Positions 11,615 through 22,858 of a stretch of 64,000 bases of DNA are shown here, piece by piece. How positions within the stretch are numbered: the first letter of the stretch is position 1; every line of letters begins with the position of its first letter. The DNA is from Didymella arachidicola. Lineage: Eukaryota > Ascomycota > Dothideomycetes > Pleosporales > Didymellaceae. The translations under genes and the position numbers were made by a program. The stretch lies in the NCBI GenBank assembly GCA_016630955.3, contig CM049998.1, forward strand, positions 744,001 to 808,000, written 5' to 3'. Below the pieces are notes generated by a model. It was not told where the DNA came from. It did no database searches and saw only the letters and a program-made list of their open reading frames with translations.

Positions 11615-13855
11615 ATGATATCTCGACACACAAGCTGCCTGAGCAGCAAAGCACTCAGGAATCAAACTCTCAATCGCCGCTTACCACAAGCTGCTTTCTC
11701 TACGACTGCCAGACGCAGCGGGTACGATGATACCATCCAGAACCTCAAGATTGGCTCACACACTCGCGTCATCTTTCAAGGCTTCACAGGAAAGCTAGCC
11801 ACAGCCAACGCACAGGAGTCGATAGCATGGGGCACCAACGTTGTGGGCGGAACAAATCCCAAAAAGGATGGCCAGGAGCATCTGGGTCTTCCCGTCGTTG
11901 GCTCCGTACGAAAAGCCATGGAGCTGCTCAAGCCAGATGCAACCGGGATCTACGTTGCAGCACCTCAAGCTGCAGCGGCCATTGAAGAAGCAATCGAAGC
12001 CGAAGTGCCTCTCATTGTTGCTGTCGCCGAGCACATCCCCATCCATGACGTTTTGAGAGTGAGTACATCAAACATTCATGAAAGACGAATGCTGACCTCA
12101 TAGATACACTCCATCCTGAAGACACAGTCCAAGTCACGACTTGTTGGCGCAAACGCTCCTGGCATCATCTCAGCTATCGGGCGTTGCCGCATTGGATTTC
12201 AGCCTCTGCCTACTTTCTCGCCGGGACACATCGGCATCATCGGAAAATCGGGCACACTGTCATACGAGACCGTTGGGTCTCTCACAAGAGCCGGCGTTGG
12301 GCAGAGCATGTGCATCGGCATGGGTGGTGATGTCATCGCTGGCACCAATTTTGTGGACGCGCTGAAGGTCTTCGAGACGGACGACGACACGGAAGCTATC
12401 ATTCTAATCGGCGAACTGGGCGGCACCAACGAGGAAGAGGCCGCGGACTGGATCAAGGACTACAACAAGCGTGTATCGAATCCCAAGCCGATCGCTGCTT
12501 GTATTGGAGGCTTCCAAGCAAAACCTGGCAAGATCACTGGTCATGCTGGAGCGTGGACTGGACTGGGAGAGGGCACAGCTGAGGACAAGTATCACGCTCT
12601 TGAAGCTGCGGGCGTTACCATGGTCGACCATCCGGCCAAGTTCGGAGGCGTCATGAAAGATATTCTGGCAAAATCTGACCGTAGTGTGAAGAAGATTGTG
12701 AGTTCCACTGCAGAAAGATATTGAATAGTACTCACAATCTCGTAGGAGCAGTCAGCAGCTCAAGCGCGTCGCGGATATCACACGTCGGCTCGACGACCTA
12801 CCTGGGACGCACCGCGGAAAACACCTTTTGAACAAAAGCGCACTCTTCATCTCTCAGTGGAGCAAAACGCGAACATTCTCAAGAAGTACGACATCAATGT
12901 AGTCGCGAAGCCCGAGAATCAACAATCGAGCCACTACCTGGGCATATCACCACACCGTGTCAACCGCTCACCCTCCATCATCGCCGCCCCAACCGCAAAC
13001 CCAGATCACTTACACCACCGTGTCCGTCGATTCCCCTTCGACTACCGAGAAGGCCCTTCTCCTGCAGCCATCAACGACGCAATAGCATGGCTCCAACTCG
13101 ATGCCGCACCACCGAAAGCAAAAGCGCAAGTAGCCGCGACATTGTCCAACCTGTGGAAGCTTTACAAAGAGAAGGAAGCCATTGACGCACACGTCGGCCT
13201 ATCTGTGAGCCCCAACGCCGACGAAATCCAAGTCTACAACCCATACCTCTTCTTCGACGACGCCGCCTACCGCTCCAACCAGCGACAAGCAGACCTGCAC
13301 GCGCTGCGGGACACGCTCTCGCCCACAGAGCAAGAAGCAGAAGACGCAGGCATCGTATACATCCCGCTGGACACACCGGAACCCGACCCGCGACTCCAAA
13401 CCAGCACGCCTGCCGCATCGAGCCTCGAGCCGCGCAACCTCGTTGGCACCCTAGTCAACGGCGCAGGCCTCGCCATGAACACAAACGACGTCCTGCACCT
13501 GCGCCTCTCGCAGCCCCCCTACTCAACCGCCAACGCAAACTTCCTCGACACAGGCGGCAAAGCAACCTCGCAAACCATCAAGACGTCGTTCAAGCTCATC
13601 CTAGCCGACCCCCGCGTCGCCGTCATCTTCGTCAATATCTTCGGCGGCCTGACGCTCGCGGATATGATCGCCGAGGGCATCATCCTGGCGTTCAAGGAGC
13701 TGGGCGTGGATAAACCGGTTGTTGTGCGTTTGCGCGGGACAAACGAGGAGAAGGGGCAGAGAGTGTTGCAGGATGCGCAGTTGCCGATTTATGCTATTAA
13801 TGATTTCGAGGAGGCGGTTAGAAAGGTAGGGGAGCTGGCGAATAAGGGGAGGTGA
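11615..13855 (+). CDS. Fused succinyl-CoA ligase, alpha plus beta-like domains
   Basis: Three exons, 11615-12058, 12104-12697 and 12746-13855, encode 715 residues. Residues 1 to about 340 are a full succinyl-CoA ligase alpha subunit. They have a basic, Ser/Thr-rich mitochondrial-type leader (MISRHTSCLSS to FSTTARRSG), a CoA-binding Rossmann part (VIFQGFTGK), GANAPG, GKSGTLSYE, and the phosphohistidine loop GHAGA with His295. After the 48-nt intron comes ARRGYHTSARRP, which looks like a second mitochondrial presequence. A shortened, diverged ATP-grasp-like part (VEQNANILKKYDINVV) follows, then a well-kept beta-subunit CoA-ligase domain (LVNGAGLAMNTND, NFLDTGGKAT, VNIFGGLTLADMIAEG). The alpha domain could act in succinyl-CoA/succinate exchange. 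Whether the beta half still binds nucleotide is doubtful, since much of the usual ATP-grasp region is missing. Retaining the second intron gives an alpha-only protein ending at a stop within it. Confidence 0.88.
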
Positions 13856-14350
13856 GCGGTCTGGCGAGGGAGGGGAGGGTGGGGGTGCGATGATAGACTG
13901 GTTTCGTGAAGACTAAGCGTGTATGGAGATATAGAGGTTGAGGTTTGCAATGCGCGAGACGCTGTGCTTGTTGGTTGTATGGAAATGTGACCCTGACATA
14001 TGCATTAGCACAGTTCTGGTGTGTGCTTGATATATTTCAAGGCATAGAACTGAAGCGAAGATAGTGTGAACAGCGCACCCTCACAGGCCGCGCTTGAGAT
14101 TCGATTAAGTACTCTACTTGGTCGCCGGAGCCAGTCGCCCGCTCCGGCCCGTGTACAAATGAGTGTACAGCTTAGCCCAACCTCCTTTGAACGCCCAAAG
14201 TCGCAGAAGATCGAAAAGGTATCTGCAGTAAATAGATCGAGTGGTGGTCGAATAGTACCATGGTACAGAATGAAATTCGAGAATCCAACACTAATAATGC
14301 AGACAGAAAGCCGACCGTCAATGAAGAAAGGAAACAAGCCAATTGAGCAA
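13856..14350. other. Convergent 3' region
   Basis: About 500 bases between the ligase stop and the Bqt4 stop. I see nothing beyond likely 3' UTRs. Confidence 0.5.
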
Positions 14351-15799
14351 TTATGCAAAGTATTGGATAGCGGTACTGCCCATCGTTAGTCTGCAATGCG
14401 TTGGAAGGATTTGTGGAGGTACGTACCCAAATACTGCCATTACTCCCAGGCCGAAGAGTGCTCTCCTTGTGACCTTCTCCTTTGTGAGCTTCTGCTCTGT
14501 TGTGTAGAGCTTCTTCGAGAGCTTGCTCGGACGCTCGGCCTTGAGCTCTTCCTCGTCGAGGACCTCCTCAACCTTGCGCTTCGACGATGTGAGTGTGCTC
14601 GATGCGCCTGCGTCCAGCTCTCGCGCCTCCTCGACCATGCGCTTGGCCTCGGCGATCATCTGTGCGGGATCCTCAGGCTCGCGCAACTCGGGGTGCGATG
14701 CTGGCACATCGATCTGGACGTTTGTTGTGGTGACCTCAGAGTCGCCCTTCTGCTCGACCGTCTCCTTGACCTCAATGCGCACGGTCTCCGACTTGACCTC
14801 CTCCTTGCCATCGCCGTTGACTGAAGACGCGACTGACTCGGACTGCGTGACGCCGTTTGCGACCAGGGCGGACGACGGCGATTCAGTCGCGGTGCTCTGG
14901 AAGATCTCCTCTGCTTTCATGGCCTCGGAACGGCCGCGCGTAGCACGCGACTTGCGGGGAGTTGCAATCTTGCGGCTCGGTGTGGCCATCTTGCTGGGCG
15001 AGACACTCCTGGTCGATCGTGCGCGAGTTGTGCGAAGAGCAGAGGTGTGAGGAGGAAGCTTGACGCTCTGCGCCTTGCTAAGGTCGAACTTGGGAGGTGC
15101 CTGGATGTGGACATTGTGCTTGTCCTTTGCGCCCTTTTCAATTGGCTCGTTGTCAAGCAGCGCGAGGACCCAATGGCGCATGGAGTACTCGTCGGCGAGT
15201 GAAAGCGCTGCGAATCGAAGGTCAGCTGTGCGTTCGCAAGACTAGGGATTTTCACCTACCCTCTTCAGGCGCGATCCAGACGCTGCCTGCGACCTCTTCG
15301 GGGCCGGCGGACGGGAAAGTCTTTTGGTACTTGCGCTCGGCATCCTCCTCAGGTATAGTAGCCCAGGGGAACGCGGCCTTGAACATGCCGGTTGCGCTGA
15401 TGTAGCCGTCGCTGCTGCGGCGCTGTCCACATGGTCAGTTCCGTACTTGCGCGTCGCCAGCGAATCATTCTCGTACCATCAAGAAATAGGAGGCTGGGTA
15501 TCCGTTGGCGCCGGGCGCAAAGATCTCAGAGCCAGAGAGGTCCTTGGGCAGGGGCACGCGCAGGTGCGCGTAGTCAAACAGGCCACTGTGCTGCGGCTTC
15601 GTTGCGCTGGTCAGGCCGATAGCGCCGGTCTTGGTTCCAAGATTCGTCTGGCCCAAGCGACGCCTCTCGATGAGGATCTCGACTGCGATGCGCTGTCAGC
15701 TATCGTCTTCGAAAATGCGCGCGATTACGTACTGGCCGTGCTGTCCGTCGGCTCGAGCAGCGGGTTCACGCGCTCGGGGAGGGGACGCGTCGCGGACAT
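14351..15799 (-). CDS. bqt4: Bqt4-like inner nuclear membrane protein (APSES/KilA-N fold)
   Basis: In fission yeast Bqt4 holds telomeres at the inner nuclear membrane and supports the meiotic bouquet. Five exons: 15799-15733, 15682-15477, 15422-15260, 15207-14427 and 14375-14351, giving 413 residues. The N-terminal third is an APSES/KilA-N-like domain: FDYAHLRVPLP, then RRSSDGYISATGMFKAAFP, WIAPEE, and DEYSMRHWVLALLDN. The middle is low complexity, with SPSKMATPSRK and acidic runs, followed by an EAKRMVEEAREL helix and a basic segment KRKVEEV. The C-terminus is a single hydrophobic segment, ALFGLGVMAVFGTAIQYFA, fitting a tail anchor. The last 51-nt intron (donor GTACGT, branch ACTAACG, acceptor GCAG) interrupts that anchor and keeps frame if retained. 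A soluble APSES transcription factor is the alternative, but the terminal anchor favours Bqt4. Confidence 0.85.
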
Positions 15800-17220
15800 T
15801 GTCGCGAGTCTAAGTGATATTACAAGTGAGGTAGTGGTGGTCTTGGGCGCGCAGCGCGATGTCGCGGTGAGAGAGCTGGCGTAACAACGACGTAACGCGT
15901 GAACCGCCGAAGGGAAGGAAGCTTGTCGCAAAGGCGAAGAGTCGAAGACTACCACACAATGGAGTGTTGAAGACTAAAAGTGCGCACACGCGACGTGTGA
16001 GAGGCGAAATAAAGCAGCGCGCGCGTTGACGTTATGATTTGAGCTTGGAGGTTTGTCCGACACGGTGGGCAAAAGAGGAGGGAGGAGCGAACGAGGTGTC
16101 CCTGCAAGCAATAATGCGCGCTAGCCCGCGGTGGCTGCCCCCCCCCCCCCCCCCCCGAGTCCATGCATCGCGTTCGTAGATTTTGCCGGCTGCCCATTTG
16201 GAACATTGCAATTGCTCCTAACATGCCGATTGGTCATTTGAGGCTTGAGACGCAGTCCAGCACCGAATCGCTCTTGTTCGGCCATGATCGCGGTGAAGAG
16301 AAGTCGCCAATCAGGCAGGTCGCGCGTTTACTCCTTGGGCGCGTGGAATCGCGAACAGAAGAGCTTGCCCTGCAACTATCTCCTACAGGGATGGGAGCTT
16401 GTTGTAGCGGGATCTTGCCCAAGCCTCTGATCCTAGAGGAGCTGGCGCAGAGGATTGCCAGTCAGGTTTGCGCATTCTTGCCTTTCTGGAACCCTCACGG
16501 AAGCTTGCAGACTACCAGCTTCCAGTGCCAATAGAGCGCACTGACGCGTACGCACTAAGCTTCGTGGACCACAACATGGGCAATTCTCTGCATGCTTCTG
16601 AAGAATGCAGCAGAATCTGAAACCGATAGCAAGGCCATGGTCAGGAGCAGTTTGCAGTGTGGAGCCCCCCAGGCACTGCTCACCGGTAATTATTGTTTGT
16701 ACGTTTTGATTCTGCTTTCAAAGACAGAGAGCCCGCCAATCTTTGGGTAACCGTAGCTCCCGCTAGCCATTGTTCTATGCTCTGCGGCGGCAGCCGTCGA
16801 TTGCACGACTTCAACCTGCAAGGAACTCTCCTTCGGTACTGTTGCAGGGCTTACGCTGCTCGCTACAGAACGCGCGGGGTCTTCTCCATCCCCTGCCACC
16901 GTAACATAATTTGAAAACAAGTGAAGCGGCAGATGTTGTCTTCATCGCTGTTCCTTTTGCTCGAGCATCAGCACATCGAGGACGCGCCAGCGCTGAAACG
17001 ACAAAGGCCCGGCCTCGCAAACCAGGGGCAAGAGCCAATGGACCCTGGCGGCCACTGGCGCACCAGGCGGTGAAGCCGAGCTGCAGATGCCCCACCATGT
17101 CGAGGCCTCGCTCGAGCAGCAGCTGCCAACGACACTTCAAGTGCCTCCACAAATCCAACCCTCGCCAGACACACACCGTTACCTCCCACAAGCTAATCCA
17201 CATATCGTTATCCAGCAACC
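15800..17220. other. Divergent promoter region with long C homopolymer
   Basis: About 1.4 kb between the divergent Bqt4 and Rho GDI genes. Short overlapping ORFs have no domain. A run of 19 C lies at 16138-16156. Nothing else is supported. Confidence 0.45.
16138..16156. repeat. Poly-C run (19 nt)
   Basis: An uninterrupted run of 19 C residues in the intergenic region. Its true length may be uncertain because homopolymers are error prone. Confidence 0.8.
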
Positions 17221-17973
17221 ATGGCCGACCAACACGACGATCTCCACGCAGAGCAGACCGAGGGCTTCAAGGTTGGTGAGAAGAAGACACTCGATGAGTA
17301 CCAGAACTTGGGTGAGCAGCTCGATCTTGGGTCTTTAGGTTCAGCAATGGCTGACGCTGCGCGACAGACAAGGAAGATGAAGCCCTGAACAAGTGGAAGG
17401 CGTCCCTTGGTCTCGGCCAGGGCAAGGACATCTCTGACCCCAACGACCCTCGCAAATGCATCATCTACTCGCTCGGTCTTGAAGTAGATGGCCGTCCCGA
17501 CATCATCATCGACCTCAAGTCGCCTGGCGCCCTCGAGGCCCTCGAGAAGAAGCCGTTCACCATCAAGGAGGGTGCTACATTCCGCATGAAGGCACAGTTC
17601 AAGGTCCAGCACGAGATCCTGGCTGGTCTGAAGTACCTGCAAAAGGTCACACGCATGGGTGTCAGCAACAAGATGCAGGAGATGATGGTACTCAACACCC
17701 CTGTGGAGGCATGAGCAGAAGCTGACCACCTCACTAGGGCTCATACGGACCTAGCACAGAAGAGAAGCCCGTCTACGAGAAGAAATGTATGTACAGCTTG
17801 GTGTTTCACAACTATGTGTCGACTGACGATCGCCCACAGTTGAGCCCGAGACTGCCCCCTCTGGCATGCTCGGCCGCGGCCACTACACAGCCGTCTCCAA
17901 GTTTGTCGACGACGACAACCAGACACATCTGCAGTTCACCTGGTCCTTTGACATCAAGAAGGACTGGGCATGA
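17221..17973 (+). CDS. RDI1: Rho GDP-dissociation inhibitor
   Basis: Binds prenylated, GDP-bound Rho/Cdc42 GTPases and keeps them soluble in the cytosol. Four exons: 17221-17311, 17368-17687, 17738-17786 and 17840-17973, coding 197 residues, close to yeast Rdi1 (about 200). All junctions keep phase. The N-terminal regulatory arm has the helix KKTLDEYQNLDKEDEAL. The immunoglobulin-like domain follows, with family stretches CIIYSLGLEVDGRPDI, FKVQHEILAGLKYLQKV and VSNKMQEMMGSYGPS, and it ends at LQFTWSFDIKKDWA. The HEILAGLKY region lines the prenyl pocket in the family. It is divergent from Bqt4 and convergent with the unknown gene at 18198. Confidence 0.95.
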
Positions 17974-18197
17974 GCGCTTGGTAGGCGTGATATCTGATGG
18001 AAGTGGCTGGCCACTTAGCTGGCATTGGATCTGGACCAAGCGGTGGATGCGAATATCGAGGGTACTCAAAATGACGACGCAATGGCTGACGATGTCGACG
18101 ATTCCCAGACTGATTCCTTGAGAAGGACATGACGACTCATTGCATAGCGAAACCAAGACATGTCCATATCTGGAAAAGGCGTTCTGTTCGATTGTGC

Positions 18198-18938
18198 TCA
18201 TCCGGACTCTGCATTTGTGAGGTGGCTGCTAAGATTGTGGAATCGGAACCATCTTGCCGCTATTCGTTTTGCTTTGACTGTGCGACCAGCCCATGCACGC
18301 TCTCCCGCGCCAGAGCCGAACCTTCGTGCAGAGACATTCAGAATGGAGATGTCTTGGTCCCAGGGATCCTGTTCTGCAGCAAGGGGGCGATCGTCTTCCT
18401 CGTCGCCGGGCATGGCTACGTCGTCCTCAGTCACTTCACTGGACACGTCATGTCTGCCTTCACACTCGACAAGATGCAGGGTGGCTCCTGTCCGCAGCGC
18501 CGCTTCCACGGCGGCTGCGAACGTCCGTGAAAGACCTTGGGCCGAGAAAGATGATGTGGGCTTGTGTAGAGCAAGCGGGTTCACCAGCACCAGCCTCTCT
18601 CTGCCCTCGCTCTCCTGCACGTGCACATAGCCCGGTCGGTCGTATGCCGTCAGGCAAGCTAGGAGCGCCTGGACAGAGGCGCAGAAAGCTAGACTGACTT
18701 GGCGCGTGGTTGACAGGTTGTGCAGAGTTGGGACAAGCAGCTGCTTCAAGTGCCCAGAGGCTGGCGATGGGACCGTTTCTTGGTGTTGCGAAAGTGAGTG
18801 TGCGAGCTCGCCCAGGAACGAAGGCCGATCTGAGCATATGATGAGTGTCGTGGGCGAGGAGGCAGACTGTGTCGATAGAACGTGGGAGAGCAGTGCAGGC
18901 AGCGTCAGTGGATAGAGGACGGTGGGCTGCAGGGGCAT
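18198..18938 (-). CDS. Unknown 246-residue protein, possibly RecA-fold
   Basis: A single-exon gene. The start at 18938 (MPLQPTVLYPLTLPALLSHVL) is the first in-frame ATG of a coherent sequence. Alternating hydrophobic strands such as TLIICSDRPSFLGEL and VSLAFCASVQALLACL, then RLVLVNPLALHKPTSSFSAQG, LSRTFAAAVEAALRTGATLHLVEC and the C-terminal DISILNVSARRF with GRTVKAKRIAARWFRF, give a layout like that of Rad51 paralogues and Shu-complex proteins. No Walker A motif is present, so this resemblance is only a suggestion. A four-residue acidic run (DEED) follows MPGD. Convergent with Rho GDI (224 bases between stops) and divergent from AP-3 beta. I do not assign a function. Confidence 0.7.
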   Translation of the reverse strand: MPLQPTVLYPLTLPALLSHVLSTQSASSPTTLIICSDRPSFLGELAHSLSQHQETVPSPASGHLKQLLVPTLHNLSTTRQVSLAFCASVQALLACLTAYDRPGYVHVQESEGRERLVLVNPLALHKPTSSFSAQGLSRTFAAAVEAALRTGATLHLVECEGRHDVSSEVTEDDVAMPGDEEDDRPLAAEQDPWDQDISILNVSARRFGSGAGERAWAGRTVKAKRIAARWFRFHNLSSHLTNAESG

Positions 18939-19263
18939 GGTGAGCGACCGCCTTGGTGAAGCCTTCCTCCCAGCATGCAGCCGAACAGTCGGTGGGCTCC
19001 CGCACGAGGTGGCTGAAGTCGAAGGTTCGTGACATGACGGTCGAATAGGAAGCGTCTCCGGCCACCCCCGCGGTCCACGTCGAGCAACATTGCATCACAC
19101 GCTTCACGTAGGCCTGCACACCACTTCACAAAATCCGCCCGCCACGGCGCGCCCTTGCCCGACTCCGCATAGCCGCTGGCGCTTTGGAAGCTGAGGCACC
19201 CGTCCTTTCACCGGGGCCCTGTTAAGCGGCGGACCGAAGCGCTGTTGGGCGTAGCCGGCCGCC
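18939..19263. other. Short divergent promoter
   Basis: A 325-base divergent intergenic region shared by the 18198-18938 gene and AP-3 beta. No further feature is seen. Confidence 0.5.
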
Positions 19264-22001
19264 ATGGAGTCGATAAGTCGCATCTCGAGCTTGCTGGAGA
19301 CTGGTATGTGCGGGCCTGCTCCCCTCTGTGTTTGTGCTTTTTGCTCGGTCTGCGCTCTGCCTGCGCTCTGCCTGCGCTCTGCCTGCGACCCCCCCCCCCC
19401 CCCCCCCTCCTGCAAAATTGCGCCCATGTCCCTCTGAAGCATGCACCCCTCGAACTTTGCTCACTGGTCCCTCTCCACAGCCCGCGACCTCACCCTCGAA
19501 GCCGCCCGCGATGCCAGCAACGCCCGCAAGGCCCCGACCCGCCCGCTGCCCTCGGCCCAGCTCAAGAAGCTGCTCGACAGCCGCTCTGAGCGCGATGTGC
19601 TCGAGGGCCTGCGCCGCGTCGTCACGGTACGCTGCCCCGCCATGTCGCCTAGAGACGAAGCACACGACCGCCGCGACGACTGTCTGTCGCTGACCGCCCC
19701 CAGATGTCCTACCGCCAGCCGCCCTCGCAGACGCTGCCCTTCTTCTCCCACGTCATCAAGAACGTCGCCTCGCCGTCGCTCCCCGTCAAGAAGCTCGTCT
19801 ACATCTACCTCCTCCAGCATGCCGAGCACGAGCCCGACACGGCCCTGCTGTCCATCAACACCATCCAGAAGTCGCTCACCGACCAGAACCCCCAGCTGCG
19901 CGCCCTCGCCCTGCGCGTCATGTCGGGCATACGCGTGCCCGTCATCAGCCAGATTGTGAGCCTGGGCATCAAGCGCGGCGCCGGAGACATGTCGCCCTAC
20001 GTACGGAGAGCCGCTGCTCTGGCCATACCAAAGTGCTACAGACTGGACCCCAACACGGAGCCGCAGCTCCTCGACTATCTCTCAACGCTGCTGGGCGACA
20101 AGCAGTACTTTGTCACGGGCGCAGCCGTTGCCGCCTTCTTGGAGATATGTCCGGACCGCCTCGACCTGATACACCCGCACTACCGCTCGCTGGCGCGCAA
20201 GCTGGCCGACATGGACGAGTGGGGGCAATTGGCTACGCTGCAGCTCATGATGGTCTACTCGCGCAAGTGCTTCCCTAGACGGACAAGGAAGGTTAGGAAG
20301 CCTGTTGCAAAATCGAGATCAGACGCCAAGCCTGCCAAACCCACAAAGGGATTCTATGACAGCGACAGCGAGCAAGAGGAGGAGGAGGAAGACGAGCAGG
20401 ACTTTGAGGAAGTTGCCGTGCTCGACCCCGATCTGGAGCTCTTACTGAAGAACTGTCTGTCTCTGCTGCAGTCACGGAACGCAGCAGTCGTGATAGCGGT
20501 GACCAGGGCATACCTTTACTTGGGCACGCCTGACTATGTCGCTCTGGCCATTGGACCGCTGGTGTCCCTTCTGCGCTCTGCCGGAGACATCCAACACATC
20601 GCGCTCTACAACGTCGTACAGGTCTGCTTGACACATCCAGAGCCCTTTGTCAAGTACTACACACATTTCCTGGTCCGCTCCACAGACGCTCCGCACATCT
20701 GGCGCCTCAAGCTGGAATTGCTCACACTCATATTCCCCCATGCCCAGCCCAGGTTGCAAAGTCTGATCCTGGCCGAGCTCAGTCATTTCTCACACTCTGG
20801 CAGTCTCGATCCTGCGCTGGTAAAGGAGTCTGTCCGCGCGATAGGCAGATGCTCACAAAGCCCAGCCACAAGTCCGCAGACATCCGCGCGCTGCTTAAGA
20901 CTGCTGCTCAAGCATATCGGCTCTGCAGACGCCCACCTGGTGGCTGAGTCCCTCGAAGTGATCCGGCATCTGATCCAGCGTAACCCAGACGCACATCGTA
21001 CCACTGTTGTGCGACTGGCCAAGCACCTCGACGCAGCGACGAGCGCTCAGGCACGCGCAAGCATAATTTGGCTCGTTGGCGAATTCGCGGGTCTCGACCC
21101 AGAAAACAACATCGCCGCAGACGTCCTGCGTATCCTCGCAAAAGGCTTCGCCGACGAGGCAGAGCCCGCAAAACTGCAAATCATGCTTCTCGCTGCCAAA
21201 GTCTACATCCACCATCTGCACGCCAATCCCCCGCCGTCTCCCACAAAACCAACCGAGGCCTCCGAACAAAGCACTGCCCTCCTCGACATGCCCGACGAAG
21301 AAGGCGGCTTCCGCGACCCCGCCCTCGAACAGCCCCCACCGCTCGAACCAGAGCAGAAGCAAGCCCCCCACCAGATCGAAGCGCTATACAACTACATCCT
21401 CGCTCTGACGCGGTACGACGTATCCTACGACCTACGCGACCGTGCGCGTGTCTACAGAGCCCTGCTCGGAACACCACACAGCACCCAGTTCGCCTCGCTG
21501 CTGCTACTAGCACCCAAGCCCGTACCGCACATCCCCTCGCCGTCCGAGACGCGCGCATCGTACGTGCTCGGCAGCGCGTCGCTAGTGATTGGCGACGAGG
21601 GCGGGGTCGGCGGCTTGCGCGGGTACGAAGAGCTGCCGGCGTGGGTAAAGGAAGGGCGCGAGCCTGACGCGTCGCTGCGCAACGAAGTGGAGACAGGCGC
21701 GTATGTGAGTGCGTACGAGGCGGCCAAGAACATGAGTGCGAGCGAGCGGCTGGACGCGGCGGCGCAGGTCGACAGCGAGCGCGCGCGGATGCCCGAGACG
21801 ATTGCGAGTTACCGGTCCAACGGGGAGGAGGCTGCGAAGCCGCCGCAGAAGGAGAAGACGCTTGATGACTGGCTGGCGGAGAGCAGTGGGAGTGAGGAGA
21901 CGGATGACGATGACGATGAAGACGAGGAGGAAAGCGAGGAAGAGAGCGAGTATGAGACGGATAGCGAGAGCGAGGATGAGAACGATCGACTTGTCAAGTA
22001 G
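19264..22001 (+). CDS. APL6: AP-3 complex subunit beta
   Basis: Large beta subunit of the AP-3 adaptor, which sorts cargo from Golgi or endosome to the vacuole. Exons 19264-19303, 19481-19626 and 19704-22001 encode 827 residues. The N-terminus MESISRISSLLETARDLTLEAA continues through the adaptin helical solenoid: KLVYIYLLQHAEHEPDTALLSINTIQKSL, then LRALALRVMSGIRVP and SPYVRRAAALAIPKCYRLDP. An acidic linker (DSDSEQEEEEEDEQDFEE, about residues 283-300) sits within the trunk, and a long acidic tail (TDDDDDEDEEESEEESEYE) ends the protein. There is no clear ear domain, in line with the shorter fungal beta3 proteins. The first intron (177 nt) is unusual: it carries an 11-bp tandem repeat and a C20 run. 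Confidence 0.95.
19355..19408. repeat. Three 11-bp tandem repeats followed by C20 run, inside AP-3 beta intron 1
   Basis: CTCTGCCTGCG occurs three times perfectly at 19355-19387, followed by one A and 20 consecutive C at 19389-19408. The whole block lies within the first intron of the AP-3 beta gene. Confidence 0.85.
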
Positions 22002-22858
22002 ACTTCGGTAACTGAACTGGCATAAAAAGCCAAAACTACATCATCATCACGTATCCCTGCGAAGGGTTGCTCAGTCACGAGCAGGTGCCTTCACAATACC
22101 GACGTCAGAGCGGGAGATATCACATCTTGCGACGTTGTGACCACAACGAAGACGAGCAATACGTATATCGATGCATACCACATGACTGACGATAATGCGC
22201 TCGACTCAGCACACACAAGATACTTCAGAGCAACGATACATTACGCAGCACCACATCTGTCCACCGCGACTACTCTTCATGGTCTACGAGCTGACCGCCA
22301 AACGGATCTACTTCCCTTGAATTCAAGCTTCTACAGAACAACACGCGCAGCGAACTCGACAAATGCAAGACTGGAGTGAAACTGACAGAGTTAAGACAGA
22401 CCAGCGCTTATCCCGCGCAAAGAGATTTAATAATAGATACCGACGAAGAAGAAATGCAGGTGAAATACAACAAAATTCGTAAGGGGGCATTGAGAACGTC
22501 AAAAACACGCGACTTTTGGGTGGGACGGGTGAAGGACACTTGGGATCCCAACAAAATGTCCAGTCAGTGTCCGTGGGACAAACACCGCGCCATGCCTCGC
22601 GAATGGACAGAAGTGCAAAAACAAACCAGGACCGTGAGAGCGCGGCTTGGAACAACAGCAGCAGCGTTAGGTCTTCCGATACATCCGGTGATCGTGAGGA
22701 TACGTTAGCAGGCCCCCTTCGGGGGCTCCGGGGGTGGCGTGAGAGGGGCGATCAGTGCGCTGGGTGAGGAGTCGATCTGGCGGCGAACCTAACGACGGCT
22801 GTCATCTGTCAGCAACGTATACTGACGAGAACTCCAACGTTGGGATGTTTGACTAGGC
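22002..22858. other. Convergent 3' region
   Basis: About 860 bases between two convergent stops. A 110-codon plus-strand ORF here has no recognisable character. A GCCCCC-TTC-GGGGGC hairpin lies at 22714-22728. Nothing else is supported. Confidence 0.45.

Noticed and set aside
22714..22728. GC-rich hairpin as a bacterial-type terminator
   Set aside because: The window is fungal, no T-run follows, and it lies in a convergent 3' region.
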